Origin: Erysipelothrix piscisicarius
GTDB lineage: Bacteria; Bacillota_I; Bacilli_A; Erysipelotrichales; Erysipelotrichaceae
Direction of reading: 5' to 3'
NCBI RefSeq assembly: GCF_003931795.1
Contig: NZ_CP034234.1
Location: forward strand, 1,612,001-1,676,000
Length of the DNA stretch: 64,000 nucleotides
The stretch's first letter is position 1. The number at the start of each line of letters is the position of its first letter. This document shows, piece by piece, positions 45,620 to 54,284 of the stretch. A model generated the notes under the pieces. That model saw only the letters and a list, made by a program, of their open reading frames with translations, had not been told where the DNA came from and did not search any database. The translations under genes and the position numbers were made by a program.

Positions 45620-47110
45620 TTATTGCGCGTGTTTTTTTGTTAATGTTTTTCCGATAGCACGATGCCACTCTGATAATTTAAGTTGTCGTTTCTCATCATC
45701 AATTCTTGAGTCCCATGAAGTATTTTTTGCGCGCACATCAATAAATGCCGCTTTATCTTTAAAAAAACCTGTCTGTAAGCCCGCTAAGAAACAAGCACCA
45801 AGGGATGTAGACTCCGACGTAAAGGATCGTTGTACATTCACATTTAAAAGGTCAGCTTGAAATTGCATCAAGAAATTATTGTTTGATGCACCGCCGTCAA
45901 CTTTAAGGGATGTGATGTTAATGTTTGAGTCTTCTTCCATCGCCTTCATAATATCATAGCTTTGAAAAGCAATTGATTCTAACGCCGCTCGAATGATGTG
46001 ATTTTTGTTTGTACCTCGGGTCAATCCAAATATGGTCCCTGTTGCATCCATATCCCAATAAGGTGCACCCAAACCAGTGAGTGCAGGAACAAAGTAAACA
46101 CCCCCGCAATCACGGACTTTTTGGGCGAAGTATTCCACATCAGAGGCATCATCAATAATCCCCAATTCGTCACGCAACCATTGAATCACAGCGCCCGCAA
46201 TAAACACCGACCCTTCTAAGGCATATTCTATCTTCCCATTTAGCCCAATCGCAATGGTTGTAAGCAAGCCATTCTCACTCTCTACAAATCGTTCTTTTGT
46301 GTTCATAAGTAAGAAGCAACCCGTTCCATATGTATTTTTCACATCTCCCGAATTGAAACACGTCTGTCCAAATAAAGCCGCTTGTTGGTCCCCTACAACA
46401 CTGGAAATTGGAATTTGATACCCTTGAATGTTTGTATAGCCATATAAATGACTGCTGTCAAACACGTGGGGCAGCATGGACCTTGGAATATCCAATGCAT
46501 TTAAGATGGTGTCATCCCACTCTAAATCCCTTATATTATAGAGCATTGTTCTTGAGGCATTTGTATAATCTGTAGCATGAATTTTGCCTCCCGTGAGATT
46601 ATAAAGCAGCCATGAATCAACAGTTCCAAATAACAATTCTCCTCGATCTGCTTGTTCCCGCGCCCCTTCAACATGATCAAGAATCCATTTCACTTTAGTT
46701 CCTGAAAAATAGGCATCAACAATTAGACCCGTATGTTTTTTAATATAATCTGATAATCCGAGATCTTTGAGGTCTTCACAAATTGGAGCGGTACGACGAC
46801 ATTGCCATACTATCGCATTATAGATGGGGCCCCCCGTATTTTTATTCCACACAACCGTTGTTTCACGTTGATTTGTAATTCCAATCGTTTCAATATGCTC
46901 GGGTCCAATACCCGCACGCGCTAAAACTTCATTTAAAACACCACTTTGTGTCGCCCAAATTTCCATGGGGTCTTGTTCGACCCACCCTTGTTTGGGATAG
47001 ATCTGTGTGGTCTCTGTCTGTGCTTTCGCAATAATATTGTATTCTTTATCGAAAATGATGGCACGCGAACTTGTTGTTCCTTGATCTAGTGTAATAATAT
47101 AGTCCTTCAT
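45620..47110 (-). CDS. glpK: Glycerol kinase
   Basis: 496 residues, complete. It phosphorylates glycerol to glycerol 3-phosphate with ATP. Key motifs: [56 protein letters not shown]-like [65 protein letters not shown] and [20 protein letters not shown]. The family usually depends on phosphorylation by HPr at a His in a loop near residue 230; [11 protein letters not shown] contains a His there. The IS element lies 2 bp downstream of the stop. No glpF or glpO is adjacent. Confidence 0.97.
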   Translation of the reverse strand: MKDYIITLDQGTTSSRAIIFDKEYNIIAKAQTETTQIYPKQGWVEQDPMEIWATQSGVLNEVLARAGIGPEHIETIGITNQRETTVVWNKNTGGPIYNAIVWQCRRTAPICEDLKDLGLSDYIKKHTGLIVDAYFSGTKVKWILDHVEGAREQADRGELLFGTVDSWLLYNLTGGKIHATDYTNASRTMLYNIRDLEWDDTILNALDIPRSMLPHVFDSSHLYGYTNIQGYQIPISSVVGDQQAALFGQTCFNSGDVKNTYGTGCFLLMNTKERFVESENGLLTTIAIGLNGKIEYALEGSVFIAGAVIQWLRDELGIIDDASDVEYFAQKVRDCGGVYFVPALTGLGAPYWDMDATGTIFGLTRGTNKNHIIRAALESIAFQSYDIMKAMEEDSNINITSLKVDGGASNNNFLMQFQADLLNVNVQRSFTSESTSLGACFLAGLQTGFFKDKAAFIDVRAKNTSWDSRIDDEKRQLKLSEWHRAIGKTLTKKHAQ

Positions 47111-47261
47111 GATTATCTCCTTACATGATTTTATTATACCATTCTAGTTCTGTTCTTATGTGAGTATTTGTAGGCTAAGGTTATTTTAATCCTCAATATG
47201 TGGAGAATAAATCACGTTTTGAATATTTAACCATAATATTTCATTTTTTCACTTTTTTTGC

Positions 47262-47290
47262 TTTACATTGTTCAGTTTGTTTGTTAATAT
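47262..47290 (+). promoter_or_regulatory. Promoter of tRNA array 2
   Basis: TTTACA (47262-47267), 17-bp spacer, TAATAT (47285-47290), 25 bp upstream of tRNA-Val. Its sequence differs from the array 1 promoter. Confidence 0.7.
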
Positions 47291-47314
47291 AGTAAAGCAT
47301 TAAGGAAGTAATTC

Positions 47315-47390
47315 GGAGGTTTAGCTCAGTTGGGAGAGCATCTGCCTTACAAGCAGAGGGTCAGCGGTTCGAGCCCGTTAACCTCCACCA
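47315..47390 (+). tRNA. tRNA-Val (anticodon TAC), array 2
   Basis: 76 nt, same sequence as the gene at 42825. Confidence 0.97.
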
Positions 47391-47408
47391 TTTTTTTTTG
47401 CTCAAACT

Positions 47409-47484
47409 GCCGACTTAGCTCAATTGGTAGAGCAACTGATTTGTAATCAGTAGGTTGGGGGTTCAAGTCCTCTAGTCGGCACCA
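47409..47484 (+). tRNA. tRNA-Thr (anticodon TGT), array 2
   Basis: 76 nt, same sequence as the gene at 42906. Confidence 0.97.
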
Positions 47485-47488
47485 TAAT

Positions 47489-47564
47489 GTCTCGTTAGCT
47501 CAGGTGGTAGAGCAACTGACTTTTAATCAGTGGGTCGTAGGTTCGAGTCCTACACGAGACACCA
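47489..47564 (+). tRNA. tRNA-Lys (anticodon TTT), array 2
   Basis: 76 nt, same sequence as the gene at 43085. The tRNA-Tyr found between Thr and Lys in array 1 is absent here. Confidence 0.97.
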
Positions 47565-47579
47565 TTTAATTTAAAAATA

Positions 47580-47606
47580 TAAGCATCGTTTTTGATGCTT
47601 TTTTTG
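47580..47606 (+). terminator. Terminator of tRNA array 2
   Basis: Arms AAGCATC / GATGCTT with T7 tail. Confidence 0.88.
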
Positions 47607-47723
47607 TGCTCACATCTTTCTCCATACAAATAATTTCTACAGAAAGCGATAACATCATGTTTTTTTTACACAATACTTCGGAAAAGTGATAAAATGTATG
47701 CAGTTTTATTAAGGAGATTTCTT

Positions 47724-48031
47724 ATGCTGGCGAAACACTTACAACCCTCCTTCATCTTCCAGTTCCAGGAAGTATCGTTGGGCTTTTTCTTTTATTCGGT
47801 GCACTTCAATTTAAACTTATTAAAGTCAAGCACGTTGAGGAATCTGGTTCGTGGCTTAAAAATAATATGGCATTTCTCTTTGTACCTGCAACGGTTGGAA
47901 TTATGCCTTACTTTGATATTATTCAAAAATCATGGATAAATATTACGATCATCTTAATTTGTTCGACCTTGATTACCTATATCGTTACAGTTCTTGTCGC
48001 AGAGTTTTTAAATAAGAAGGGAGTGCATTAA
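47724..48031 (+). pseudogene. lrgA: LrgA/CidA-family holin-like protein, N-terminus deleted
   Basis: A good start (AAGGAGATTTCTT ATG CT) is followed after five bases by the body of LrgA in another frame: GETLTTLLHLPVPGSIVGLF, LKNNMAFLFVPATVGIMPYF and TLITYIVTVLVAEFLNKKG, ending at 48031. The first membrane helix that precedes GE-L in LrgA is missing. A deletion of some tens of bases has therefore joined the start codon to the body out of frame. LrgA normally works with LrgB, encoded next, in control of murein hydrolase export, cell lysis or pyruvate uptake. Confidence 0.8.
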
Positions 48032-48735
48032 TGATGAATTCACTCTTTAACAATCCTTTATTTGGTCTTGCACTAACTTTCGGTGTTTATTTAGGTTCTC
48101 AAAAACTACAAAAAAAGTTTAAGTCCCCGCTATTAAATCCACTTCTTATTACTTCCCTAGCAATTATTGTAATGCTCACGGTATTTGGTATTGACTACGA
48201 AAATTATAACCAAGGTGGAAAATTTTTAACAGCGTTAATTGGGCCCGCAACTGTAGCCCTCGCAATTCCCCTTTATAATAATCTTGATCTCCTCAAAAAA
48301 TATAAAAAATTAGTCTTGATAAGTACGCTAACCGGTGTCATTGTACACGCAGTGTGTATTCTGATTTTATCTTTAGTTTTAAATCTTGATTCTCAAATGA
48401 TTGCAACTGTTATTCCAAAATCTGTAACGACCGCAATCGCCGCAGATGTTGCGCTGAGTTTAGGTGGTCTTAAGACGCTTACAATATGCATTGTGATTGT
48501 GACTGGAATCCTTGGTGCCGCACTTGCTCCAATTCTTAATAAGGTCTTTCACATCGATAATCCCTTAGCGCAAGGTCTTGCTTTAGGAACTGCCGCACAT
48601 GCAGTAGGAACTTCTAAAGCAATTGAGATGGGTGAGTTACAAGGAACAATGGCGACTTTATCTCTCATTCTTACAGGACTTGTTCCCGTAGCGTTGAGTC
48701 CACTAACATTGAAAATTATAACTGCTATAATATAG
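48031..48735 (+). CDS. lrgB: LrgB/CidB family membrane protein
   Basis: 234 residues with about seven hydrophobic helices. Family segments: NPLFGLALTFGVYLGSQKLQ, FLTALIGPATVALAIPLYNN, ATVIPKSVTTAIAADVALSL, IVTGILGAALAPILNKVFHI and GLALGTAAHAVGTSKAIEMG, the last two being the strongest LrgB signatures. It is full length, while its partner lrgA is broken. The start overlaps the lrgA stop (TAATG), so coupling to lrgA translation is expected and its expression may suffer from the lrgA deletion. Confidence 0.93.
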   Translation: MMNSLFNNPLFGLALTFGVYLGSQKLQKKFKSPLLNPLLITSLAIIVMLTVFGIDYENYNQGGKFLTALIGPATVALAIPLYNNLDLLKKYKKLVLISTLTGVIVHAVCILILSLVLNLDSQMIATVIPKSVTTAIAADVALSLGGLKTLTICIVIVTGILGAALAPILNKVFHIDNPLAQGLALGTAAHAVGTSKAIEMGELQGTMATLSLILTGLVPVALSPLTLKIITAII

Positions 48736-48747
48736 TAGAGGTGAATT

Positions 48748-49197
48748 ATGAAACATATTTTATTTGTATGTCTAGGTAATATTTGCCGTTCTCCGATGGC
48801 AGAAGGAATTTTTAAAGATTTATATGGAGATAAGTATGTCGTGAAATCAGCAGCAACGAGTTCTTGGGAGCATGGAAATCCGGTCCACCCTGGAACTGCA
48901 TCGATTTTAGAAGCGATGGGAATTTCCTGTAAGGGTATGACCTCTTCACAAATCACAATTGAAGATTTCTATCACTATGACTGTATCATCGGAATGGACA
49001 AAAGCAATATCCAAAATCTTTTAAAAATCGCAACCAAAGGTACTGAACACAAGATTCATTTGTTTTTGGATCAAGTTGATGACTTAAAAGGACATGAGGT
49101 TCCAGATCCTTATTATACCGGAGATTTCGAAGAGACTAAGGATCTTGTTTTACGAGGTTCACACGCTTGGGATCAATATCTTAGTAAAAAAGAATAA
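48748..49197 (+). CDS. Low-molecular-weight protein-tyrosine phosphatase
   Basis: 149 residues. The P-loop VCLGNICRSPMAEGIF has the catalytic Cys8 and Arg14, and the general acid Asp lies in VPDPYYTGDFEE near the C-terminus. In Firmicutes such enzymes (YwlE/PtpA class) remove phosphate from Tyr or Arg residues; YwlE-type arginine phosphatases have Thr at the second loop position, here Leu9, which argues for tyrosine. It lies 12 bp after lrgB in the same direction (RBS AGAGGTGAATT). Confidence 0.93.
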   Translation: MKHILFVCLGNICRSPMAEGIFKDLYGDKYVVKSAATSSWEHGNPVHPGTASILEAMGISCKGMTSSQITIEDFYHYDCIIGMDKSNIQNLLKIATKGTEHKIHLFLDQVDDLKGHEVPDPYYTGDFEETKDLVLRGSHAWDQYLSKKE

Positions 49198-49221
49198 ACT
49201 TTTGTTTATTCTTTTTTTATG
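49186..49221. terminator. Bidirectional terminator
   Basis: Arms AAAGAATAAAC / GTTTATTCTTT between the convergent phosphatase and DUF-type membrane protein genes, with A and T runs. Confidence 0.85.
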
Positions 49222-50120
49222 CTTTTAATTAATTCTCCAACTAAGGCAATTATTGGAAAGATAATCCAACCGGGATGCCATAAGTTCATGGTGAAGCCAA
49301 GAATAAGGTAAACCATTGACGCTAACCCCATTAGAATTCCCGTTATGTTTTCAAGTCGCTCTTCCCGTTCTAATGTTTCTTTTAAACTTGAAGACTGCGC
49401 CTTACTTTTAGCCCACTCATAACGTGTTGTCAGTGCATCAATATGAGTTTTATTAACACCCGCATTAATAAATAATACGACCGCAACTGCGGTAATACTC
49501 ATAAACACTAAAGGTGCGTACTCGCTAACCAACAAATATTCTTCCAAATACACAACTGAAAACACTGCGATGATACAGAGGGCAACACCCAAAACAATTG
49601 AACGAATAAATGAAGGTTGATTGTCTTTTTGGATTTGATCAATTCGTTGATATTGAACTGAGTCCACAATCCCTTTATTCGTAATATCGTAATAGGTTGC
49701 ATAGATCATGCCATAGTATACAAAGAGGGTTACACCCACAATCAGAGATAAAAAGAAAATTATTAAATTATTGAAAGACGCTGTTGCGCCTACACCAACC
49801 ATAATGACCGCAACTCCTAATGAAATCATCATCGCGAATCGCTTAATAAAGTTGAGATATGCTTCAACTCGTGTAGCTTCCAGATAAACATTCACTTCAT
49901 CATCAGCCATGTTTAAATCTAAGGCCTCTTTCAGTTCATCAATACTGCCAAACTCTCCAATTACCAAACCAATTGCTTCCGACTCTCCTTTTCCTTCTTC
50001 AATATACTGATTGAATTTTAATTCCATTGAGTCTGTTAGGTTCATTTTTAGTTTTACAACTTCATCTGTTTGTGGCAGTGATTTAAACATCACTTCGATA
50101 TAATCTAATATTTGATTCAT
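49206..50120 (-). CDS. Membrane protein with permease-prefix domain, PadR partner
   Basis: 304 residues. The N-terminal 70 residues (ILDYIEVMFKSLPQTDEVVK to IGLVIGEFGSIDELKEAL) are the permease prefix domain 1 found in DUF1700-like proteins. The rest has six hydrophobic helices in pairs (FAMMISLGVAVIMVGVGATA, NLIIFFLSLIVGVTLFVYY, SIVLGVALCIIAVFSVVYL, VFMSITAVAVVLFINAG, ITGILMGLASMVYLILGF). It is translated with an overlap of four bases after the PadR gene. Such PadR-linked proteins are stress or envelope related; the function is unknown. Confidence 0.78.
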   Translation of the reverse strand: MNQILDYIEVMFKSLPQTDEVVKLKMNLTDSMELKFNQYIEEGKGESEAIGLVIGEFGSIDELKEALDLNMADDEVNVYLEATRVEAYLNFIKRFAMMISLGVAVIMVGVGATASFNNLIIFFLSLIVGVTLFVYYGMIYATYYDITNKGIVDSVQYQRIDQIQKDNQPSFIRSIVLGVALCIIAVFSVVYLEEYLLVSEYAPLVFMSITAVAVVLFINAGVNKTHIDALTTRYEWAKSKAQSSSLKETLEREERLENITGILMGLASMVYLILGFTMNLWHPGWIIFPIIALVGELIKSIKKE

Positions 50121-50458
50121 AAGGTGTCCTCCTGATTTTGTGTAAAAATATCAATAATTTCTTTTACGAGCTTCCACTCGACACACTTCTCTAGATAGTA
50201 TTGATTTCCTAAATCTGTAATATGATAGTACGTTCGTTGGCGTCCTTTGGTTTCGTCACCACCGCTGTAAGATTTGATATACCCATTTTTCTCGAGACGC
50301 GCAAATGTGGAATAGAGCGTTGTTTCTTTTATTATGTACTTTCGATTGGATAGCTCTTGGATTTTTTGACCAATTTCATATCCATAGGAATCATTTGTGC
50401 GTAAGATATAAAGAACAATCGTATCATTGTATCCACGCATTACATCACTACTTAACAT
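50117..50458 (-). CDS. PadR family transcriptional regulator
   Basis: 113 residues with the winged-helix signature of PadR: IVLYILRTNDSYGYEIGQKI, LYSTFARLEKNGYIKSY and KGRQRTYYHITDLG, then a C-terminal dimerisation helix. It is followed without gap by a membrane protein gene. A perfect 20-bp inverted repeat surrounds its -10 region, the likely autoregulatory operator. RBS AGAGGTGGTTTA. PadR proteins of this size bind a small ligand or respond to cell-envelope compounds. Confidence 0.92.
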   Translation of the reverse strand: MLSSDVMRGYNDTIVLYILRTNDSYGYEIGQKIQELSNRKYIIKETTLYSTFARLEKNGYIKSYSGGDETKGRQRTYYHITDLGNQYYLEKCVEWKLVKEIIDIFTQNQEDTL

Positions 50459-50468
50459 TAAACCACCT

Positions 50469-50521
50469 CTACTTCATCTGTCGTAGTAAATATAACACAT
50501 CTACTACGACAGATGAAGTAG
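50469..50521 (-). promoter_or_regulatory. PadR operator: 20-bp perfect inverted repeat flanking the -10 box
   Basis: CTACTTCATCTGTCGTAGTA (50469-50488) and its exact reverse complement (50502-50521) are separated by 13 bp that contain the minus-strand -10-like TATATT. Each arm also has short inner symmetry (CTAC...GTAG). Confidence 0.85.
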
Positions 50522-50547
50522 TTTTGTGATTTTTGTCCATTCTCCAC

Positions 50548-50577
50548 AAAAAAACCAACTGCGAATGCAATTGGTCT
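50548..50577 (-). terminator. Terminator of the phosphoesterase gene
   Basis: Arms CCAACTGC / GCAATTGG with a T7 run on the minus strand. Confidence 0.82.
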
Positions 50578-50580
50578 TGT

Positions 50581-51381
50581 TTAAAAATCGATGACAACAA
50601 TTTCAGGTCGAGCAAAGAGACGCATCGGAAGGACATACACCGTTCCTCCAACACCTGAAGTTATATAGATACTCATATGGTCATCATGGACCATTCCGTA
50701 GCGATAGCGCTGTCCATACTCACTATGATTCGCAGCTGGAGCATAGAGACCAAAGAATGTTAGTTGTCCACCATGGAGATGACCCGCTAATGCGATGTCA
50801 ATATCAGCACCCTTACTGAGTTTGGGTGCATAATCAGGGTTATGTGTAACAAGAAGATTCAGACTGTTATCATACTCAGGAAGTTTTATTTTACCGCGTT
50901 TATAGTCATCCACACCGATGATATTCATACCATGAAATCGAACTGTTTCGTTCTTAATCACCTGAACGTCAGCGTATTTCAAACCTTCAAGCGATGTTTC
51001 AAGATCACGATAATCATGATTACCAAGAACTCCAATTTTAGGTGCTTCAATTTCTTTTAAGTAATCAAAAATTCGTGTGTTTCTACGATGTTTTTGATGA
51101 ATATAATCCCCACCAAGAATGACTAAGTCTGGTTCAAGCTGATTTGTTTTATCGACTACGTTTTGGGCTGCATGGTCCAGAAAATTACGGGCACGATGAT
51201 CGAATTGAAAATCAGACAGGAAGATAATTCGCTTTCCACGCAATTGTTCGGGAATTTCTTTTTTAATTTTAAAGTCTTTTACATTAATCTGTTTTGTTTT
51301 AAGCCAATAGTACGCAATCATTCCATAAACGATCAATACTATGACTAGGATTAAAATAAATAATATTAGTTTAAATACCAT
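50581..51381 (-). CDS. Metallophosphoesterase with N-terminal membrane anchor
   Basis: 266 residues. One N-terminal helix (FKLILFILILVIVLIVYGMI) anchors a calcineurin-like domain with all metal motifs: IFLSDFQFDHR, LVILGGDYIHQ, GVLGNHDYRD, NLLVTHNPDYAPKL and LAGHLHGGQLTFFG. This layout is that of YkuE/YaeI-type phosphodiesterases acting outside the membrane, possibly on UDP-diacylglucosamine or other lipids; the substrate is not proven. It is monocistronic. Confidence 0.9.
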   Translation of the reverse strand: MVFKLILFILILVIVLIVYGMIAYYWLKTKQINVKDFKIKKEIPEQLRGKRIIFLSDFQFDHRARNFLDHAAQNVVDKTNQLEPDLVILGGDYIHQKHRRNTRIFDYLKEIEAPKIGVLGNHDYRDLETSLEGLKYADVQVIKNETVRFHGMNIIGVDDYKRGKIKLPEYDNSLNLLVTHNPDYAPKLSKGADIDIALAGHLHGGQLTFFGLYAPAANHSEYGQRYRYGMVHDDHMSIYITSGVGGTVYVLPMRLFARPEIVVIDF

Positions 51382-51437
51382 ACGTTACTCCATTCATAAA
51401 CTTATCGAAAGTTCGGAAACAAACTATATCATGTTCA

Positions 51438-52211
51438 CTATTCATTGTCATTAATGATACTTGTTGATTTCAAATCCCTTCGTTGATACAGAATTCTCAA
51501 TCCGTCATTCAGTAAATCACGATTATAAATAAATTCTTTCATTTGGCTATGGATAAGTTGAGCATACCCGCCCGTAATGATTTTGGTGCATTCCATGCCC
51601 AATTCTTTCTCCATCATCATTGCAAGTCCGCTTATTTGAGCTATTAATCCATATGTAATCCCCGATTGAATACAATGCTCTGTATTGGTTCCAATCACAT
51701 GGACTGGGATGTCCAACGCCACCTCCGGAAGGTGGGGAATATATTGTATTAACGCATCCAGTGATGTTTGTAAACCTGGAATAATTGCACCACCCATAAA
51801 GGAACCATCCGCGTCAATCACACTTAATTTTGATGCACTTCCAATATCTGCAATTATCATCGGCGCTTGATATTGTGCATAAGCACCAACAGCCGTCGCA
51901 ATGAAATCCGCACCTATTTCATGAGGTTTATCTAATTTAACCCTAAAGTTTTTGGTGTTTTCGATTGACACACAATGAATATCACATTGAAACTGTTTTA
52001 CCAAAACATCCATAATTGCTTGAGTGATACTTGGTACAACACTTGAAAGGACTACAGCATCAACCTTCGTTTCAATCGTTTCAAAAACTGAAGTATAGTA
52101 TTTAAGTACATCTTTTTTTTCTGTGATTACTCTTTTTTTATAAACGCTTTCGTTATCAACATAACCAATTAGAACAGTATTTGAGTTACCAACATCGATT
52201 GTTAAGATCAT
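51438..52211 (-). CDS. coaX: Type III pantothenate kinase
   Basis: 257 residues from the ATG at 52211 (AGAGGTAAGGCT). CoaX phosphorylates pantothenate in the first step of CoA synthesis. Motifs: ILTIDVGNSNTVLIGY (P-loop-like), VVLSSVVPSITQAIMD, KPHEIGADFIATAVGAYA, MIIADIGSASKLSVIDADG (usual DxGTAT), FMGGAIIPGLQTSLDAL and CTKIITGGYAQLI. In the second signature GSAS replaces the usual GTAT, a mild change. The frame is open upstream but lacks a ribosome site there. Confidence 0.93.
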   Translation of the reverse strand: MILTIDVGNSNTVLIGYVDNESVYKKRVITEKKDVLKYYTSVFETIETKVDAVVLSSVVPSITQAIMDVLVKQFQCDIHCVSIENTKNFRVKLDKPHEIGADFIATAVGAYAQYQAPMIIADIGSASKLSVIDADGSFMGGAIIPGLQTSLDALIQYIPHLPEVALDIPVHVIGTNTEHCIQSGITYGLIAQISGLAMMMEKELGMECTKIITGGYAQLIHSQMKEFIYNRDLLNDGLRILYQRRDLKSTSIINDNE

Positions 52212-52267
52212 AGCCTTACCTCTTTTCATAATTACCATACACCATTTCATCATATTATTCTATAATT

Positions 52268-52297
52268 CATGATACAGAAAATCATGTCTGTATCATG
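52268..52297. other. Hairpin at the end of the Tad-like operon
   Basis: Perfect 11-bp inverted repeat CATGATACAGA / TCTGTATCATG with an 8-nt loop, overlapping the stop of the last Tad-like gene. It lacks a T tract, so it may stabilise the mRNA end or bind protein and need not terminate. Confidence 0.6.
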
Positions 52298-52599
52298 TAC
52301 GTAAGCCAGAAATCTTCCAATTTCATCGGTAAGTCTATGAAGAACAAAGAAATGTTTTTCATAAGTATGATCCGGTATCGCTCACCTTCTTGTGCAACTT
52401 GAATTGAGGTGCCTTTGCACATCTCTAAATCCGATGTGTTGATTTTTATACTGTGAAAATGGTTCATTCTCGAAATCACGTGTTCCTTACACAGCGCCAA
52501 GTTATTTTGGTTTCGATTCAAATCAACAATACAAAGAAAAAAACACATCGAAAGCATCAGTATTAAGATTTGTAGGTATCCTTCAAGGGCTTGTTTCAT
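52282..52599 (-). CDS. TadE/F-like minor pilin or accessory protein
   Basis: 105 residues with one N-terminal hydrophobic helix preceded by few charges (LEGYLQILILMLSMCFFLCI), the architecture of TadE/TadF-type pseudopilins. No sequence family assigned with certainty. Its ATG overlaps the stop of the preceding small pilin gene by one base, so it belongs to the Tad-like operon as last gene. Confidence 0.6.
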   Translation of the reverse strand: MKQALEGYLQILILMLSMCFFLCIVDLNRNQNNLALCKEHVISRMNHFHSIKINTSDLEMCKGTSIQVAQEGERYRIILMKNISLFFIDLPMKLEDFWLTYMIQT

Positions 52600-52751
52600 T
52601 AATTACGTGTTGTCATTGTTTGCCACTGATTAAGTAGTGTAGTTTTGAGCACGTCTTTAAATTCATTCGAAAAGACGATCATCCCCGTAGCAATGACTGT
52701 TACCACAAGGACCAAACCATATTCCTCAAAAAATGCTTTTATACAACTCAC
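52599..52751 (-). CDS. Small Flp-pilin-like protein
   Basis: 50 residues starting at GTG 52751, which overlaps the stop of the TadC-like gene (GTGA) and has a GGAAGGGG site directly before. A short polar start (MSCIKAFFEEYG) is followed by one hydrophobic helix (LVLVVTVIATGMIVFS) and a short helical tail. This is the size and shape of a Flp major pilin after a short leader with Glu at EEYG, the usual +5 type residue for prepilin processing. The longer frame upstream is inside the TadC-like gene and is unlikely. Confidence 0.65.
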   Translation of the reverse strand: MSCIKAFFEEYGLVLVVTVIATGMIVFSNEFKDVLKTTLLNQWQTMTTRN

Positions 52752-53488
52752 CCCCCTTCCATAAGTGAGACAACCACAAGTCCCATTAAAAGTAAAAACA
52801 ATAAGCCTACACAAATTAGTGGAATTAATCCCAGCGCACTCACATGGGTTATTCTTACTTCTTTTTTTTGATTTCGAGAAAACATTAACCAATGATGCGA
52901 CTCGACAATCATGGCATTGAGCCGTATGTTTGCATCATTGGTTCCTGAGACGCTGACGCGATGAAGCACCTTCATAACCTTTCTCACCTCTAAACTATCA
53001 TAGTCTTTTAGGAAATTATGATATGGACCAATCGAAGATGGCTGTACCTCAATACCTCTTACAAGTTCTTTAATCGAGCCGCGCAATGATTTTGGGGCAA
53101 TGGGATAACTCAACTTAATTGCTTGATAAACCGTATTGTACGCTAAAAGGCACTGCAGTTCTCTTAACCACATTGGAAACTCATAGAGTAACAGCTCAAG
53201 TTGTTTTTTATACTGACGATAGACGTTCAAGTAAATCATTCCCTCTAAAAGCAGAAGTATTATGATACCACTCAAAAGAACTTTTCCACCAACTAAAATA
53301 AATGGAACAAGTATAAACATGAGGTTCTTATGAAGTTTCATGTACGTTGATGGATTTTCTTGTGTTATCCGTTTAAATCGATGATATCTACGAAGCAACA
53401 GCGCATCAAATAAAGGATCTTTGACGGCATGAATAAAGAAAATATAAACGAAACTCACACACATTCTAATCAATACATTCTTCCTCAC
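52748..53488 (-). CDS. TadC-like inner-membrane pilus assembly protein (T2SSF domain)
   Basis: 246 residues. Hydrophobic segments at the N-terminus, at MFILVPFILVGGKVLLSGII, and a C-terminal helix pair VSALGLIPLICVGLLFLLLM flank a cytoplasmic T2SSF region (MWLRELQCLLAYNTVYQAIK, VRKVMKVLHRVSVSGTNDAN). It follows the TadB-like gene with a 23-bp overlap. TadB and TadC form the platform of the Flp pilus machine. Confidence 0.78.
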   Translation of the reverse strand: MRKNVLIRMCVSFVYIFFIHAVKDPLFDALLLRRYHRFKRITQENPSTYMKLHKNLMFILVPFILVGGKVLLSGIIILLLLEGMIYLNVYRQYKKQLELLLYEFPMWLRELQCLLAYNTVYQAIKLSYPIAPKSLRGSIKELVRGIEVQPSSIGPYHNFLKDYDSLEVRKVMKVLHRVSVSGTNDANIRLNAMIVESHHWLMFSRNQKKEVRITHVSALGLIPLICVGLLFLLLMGLVVVSLMEGG

Positions 53489-54284
53489 AAATCCATGATG
53501 CCTTCATCCCTTTCATGGTTTCCATCAATACAATTAAAATTACGATAAGAAATCCAGTCACTGTGTATTGGTAAAACAAAGAATGATTAATGGGTACGGT
53601 CTCACGTAGCATTCCAATTGAAAGATAAGCAATCCCTACACTCATTACTATAAGAAGCAAAACTTTTAATCGCATTCCCAAAAGTTCTTGATTTAACTTC
53701 TCAGTGTATACCTTCCATTGATCGAGATCTTCCTCATAACTAAGAAGTGCGTGATCAAGACCCGCATTTCCATATGTTTCAGCCATCTCCATGATCACCG
53801 CAAGGGTCACAACTAAGTAATGTGGAGAGACGCGTTTATAAGCTTGTATCAATGATTCTCCCGAATTTATCGCCTCTAGAATAACTTCGGTATAGCAGTG
53901 AAATTCAGGTTCGATGCTTGCAAGGTGTTCTAAGCATGGCAAGGCTTTCTCCCAGTTTCGAAAAAAAGATGCATTCGAACTTAAAAATAGATACAGCGAC
54001 TCAAAGGCAATTTTCTGATTTTGATAACAGCAAAGAATGTGAAGTTGAAACACACCACAGCATAATGCGAATCCACTTAGGAGTAGAATGAGAGTGGCTT
54101 TTAGTTTGAATATCGTCCCTAGATAAATAATCAACAATAATAAAATCGCTCCCATAAGATACAATGTGCACATTTTATCCATGCCGGTATAAAGATGTGG
54201 TTTTGTGATGCGTTTTATTGCTTGACTAAAATCACTACGATTTTTGTAGATATAAATTAGTAAGATTCCTATAAGTATCACCAT
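53466..54284 (-). CDS. TadB-like inner-membrane pilus assembly protein (T2SSF domain)
   Basis: 272 residues. Two N-terminal membrane helices (CTLYLMGAILLLLIIYLGTI, TLILLLSGFALCCGVFQLHI), a helical T2SSF core (LASIEPEFHCYTEVILEAIN, MEMAETYGNAGLDHALLSYE) and two C-terminal helices (VLLLIVMSVGIAYLSIGML, YTVTGFLIVILIVLMETM). The arrangement fits TadB. It overlaps the ATPase gene by 7 bp. Confidence 0.75.
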   Translation of the reverse strand: MVILIGILLIYIYKNRSDFSQAIKRITKPHLYTGMDKMCTLYLMGAILLLLIIYLGTIFKLKATLILLLSGFALCCGVFQLHILCCYQNQKIAFESLYLFLSSNASFFRNWEKALPCLEHLASIEPEFHCYTEVILEAINSGESLIQAYKRVSPHYLVVTLAVIMEMAETYGNAGLDHALLSYEEDLDQWKVYTEKLNQELLGMRLKVLLLIVMSVGIAYLSIGMLRETVPINHSLFYQYTVTGFLIVILIVLMETMKGMKASWICEEECID

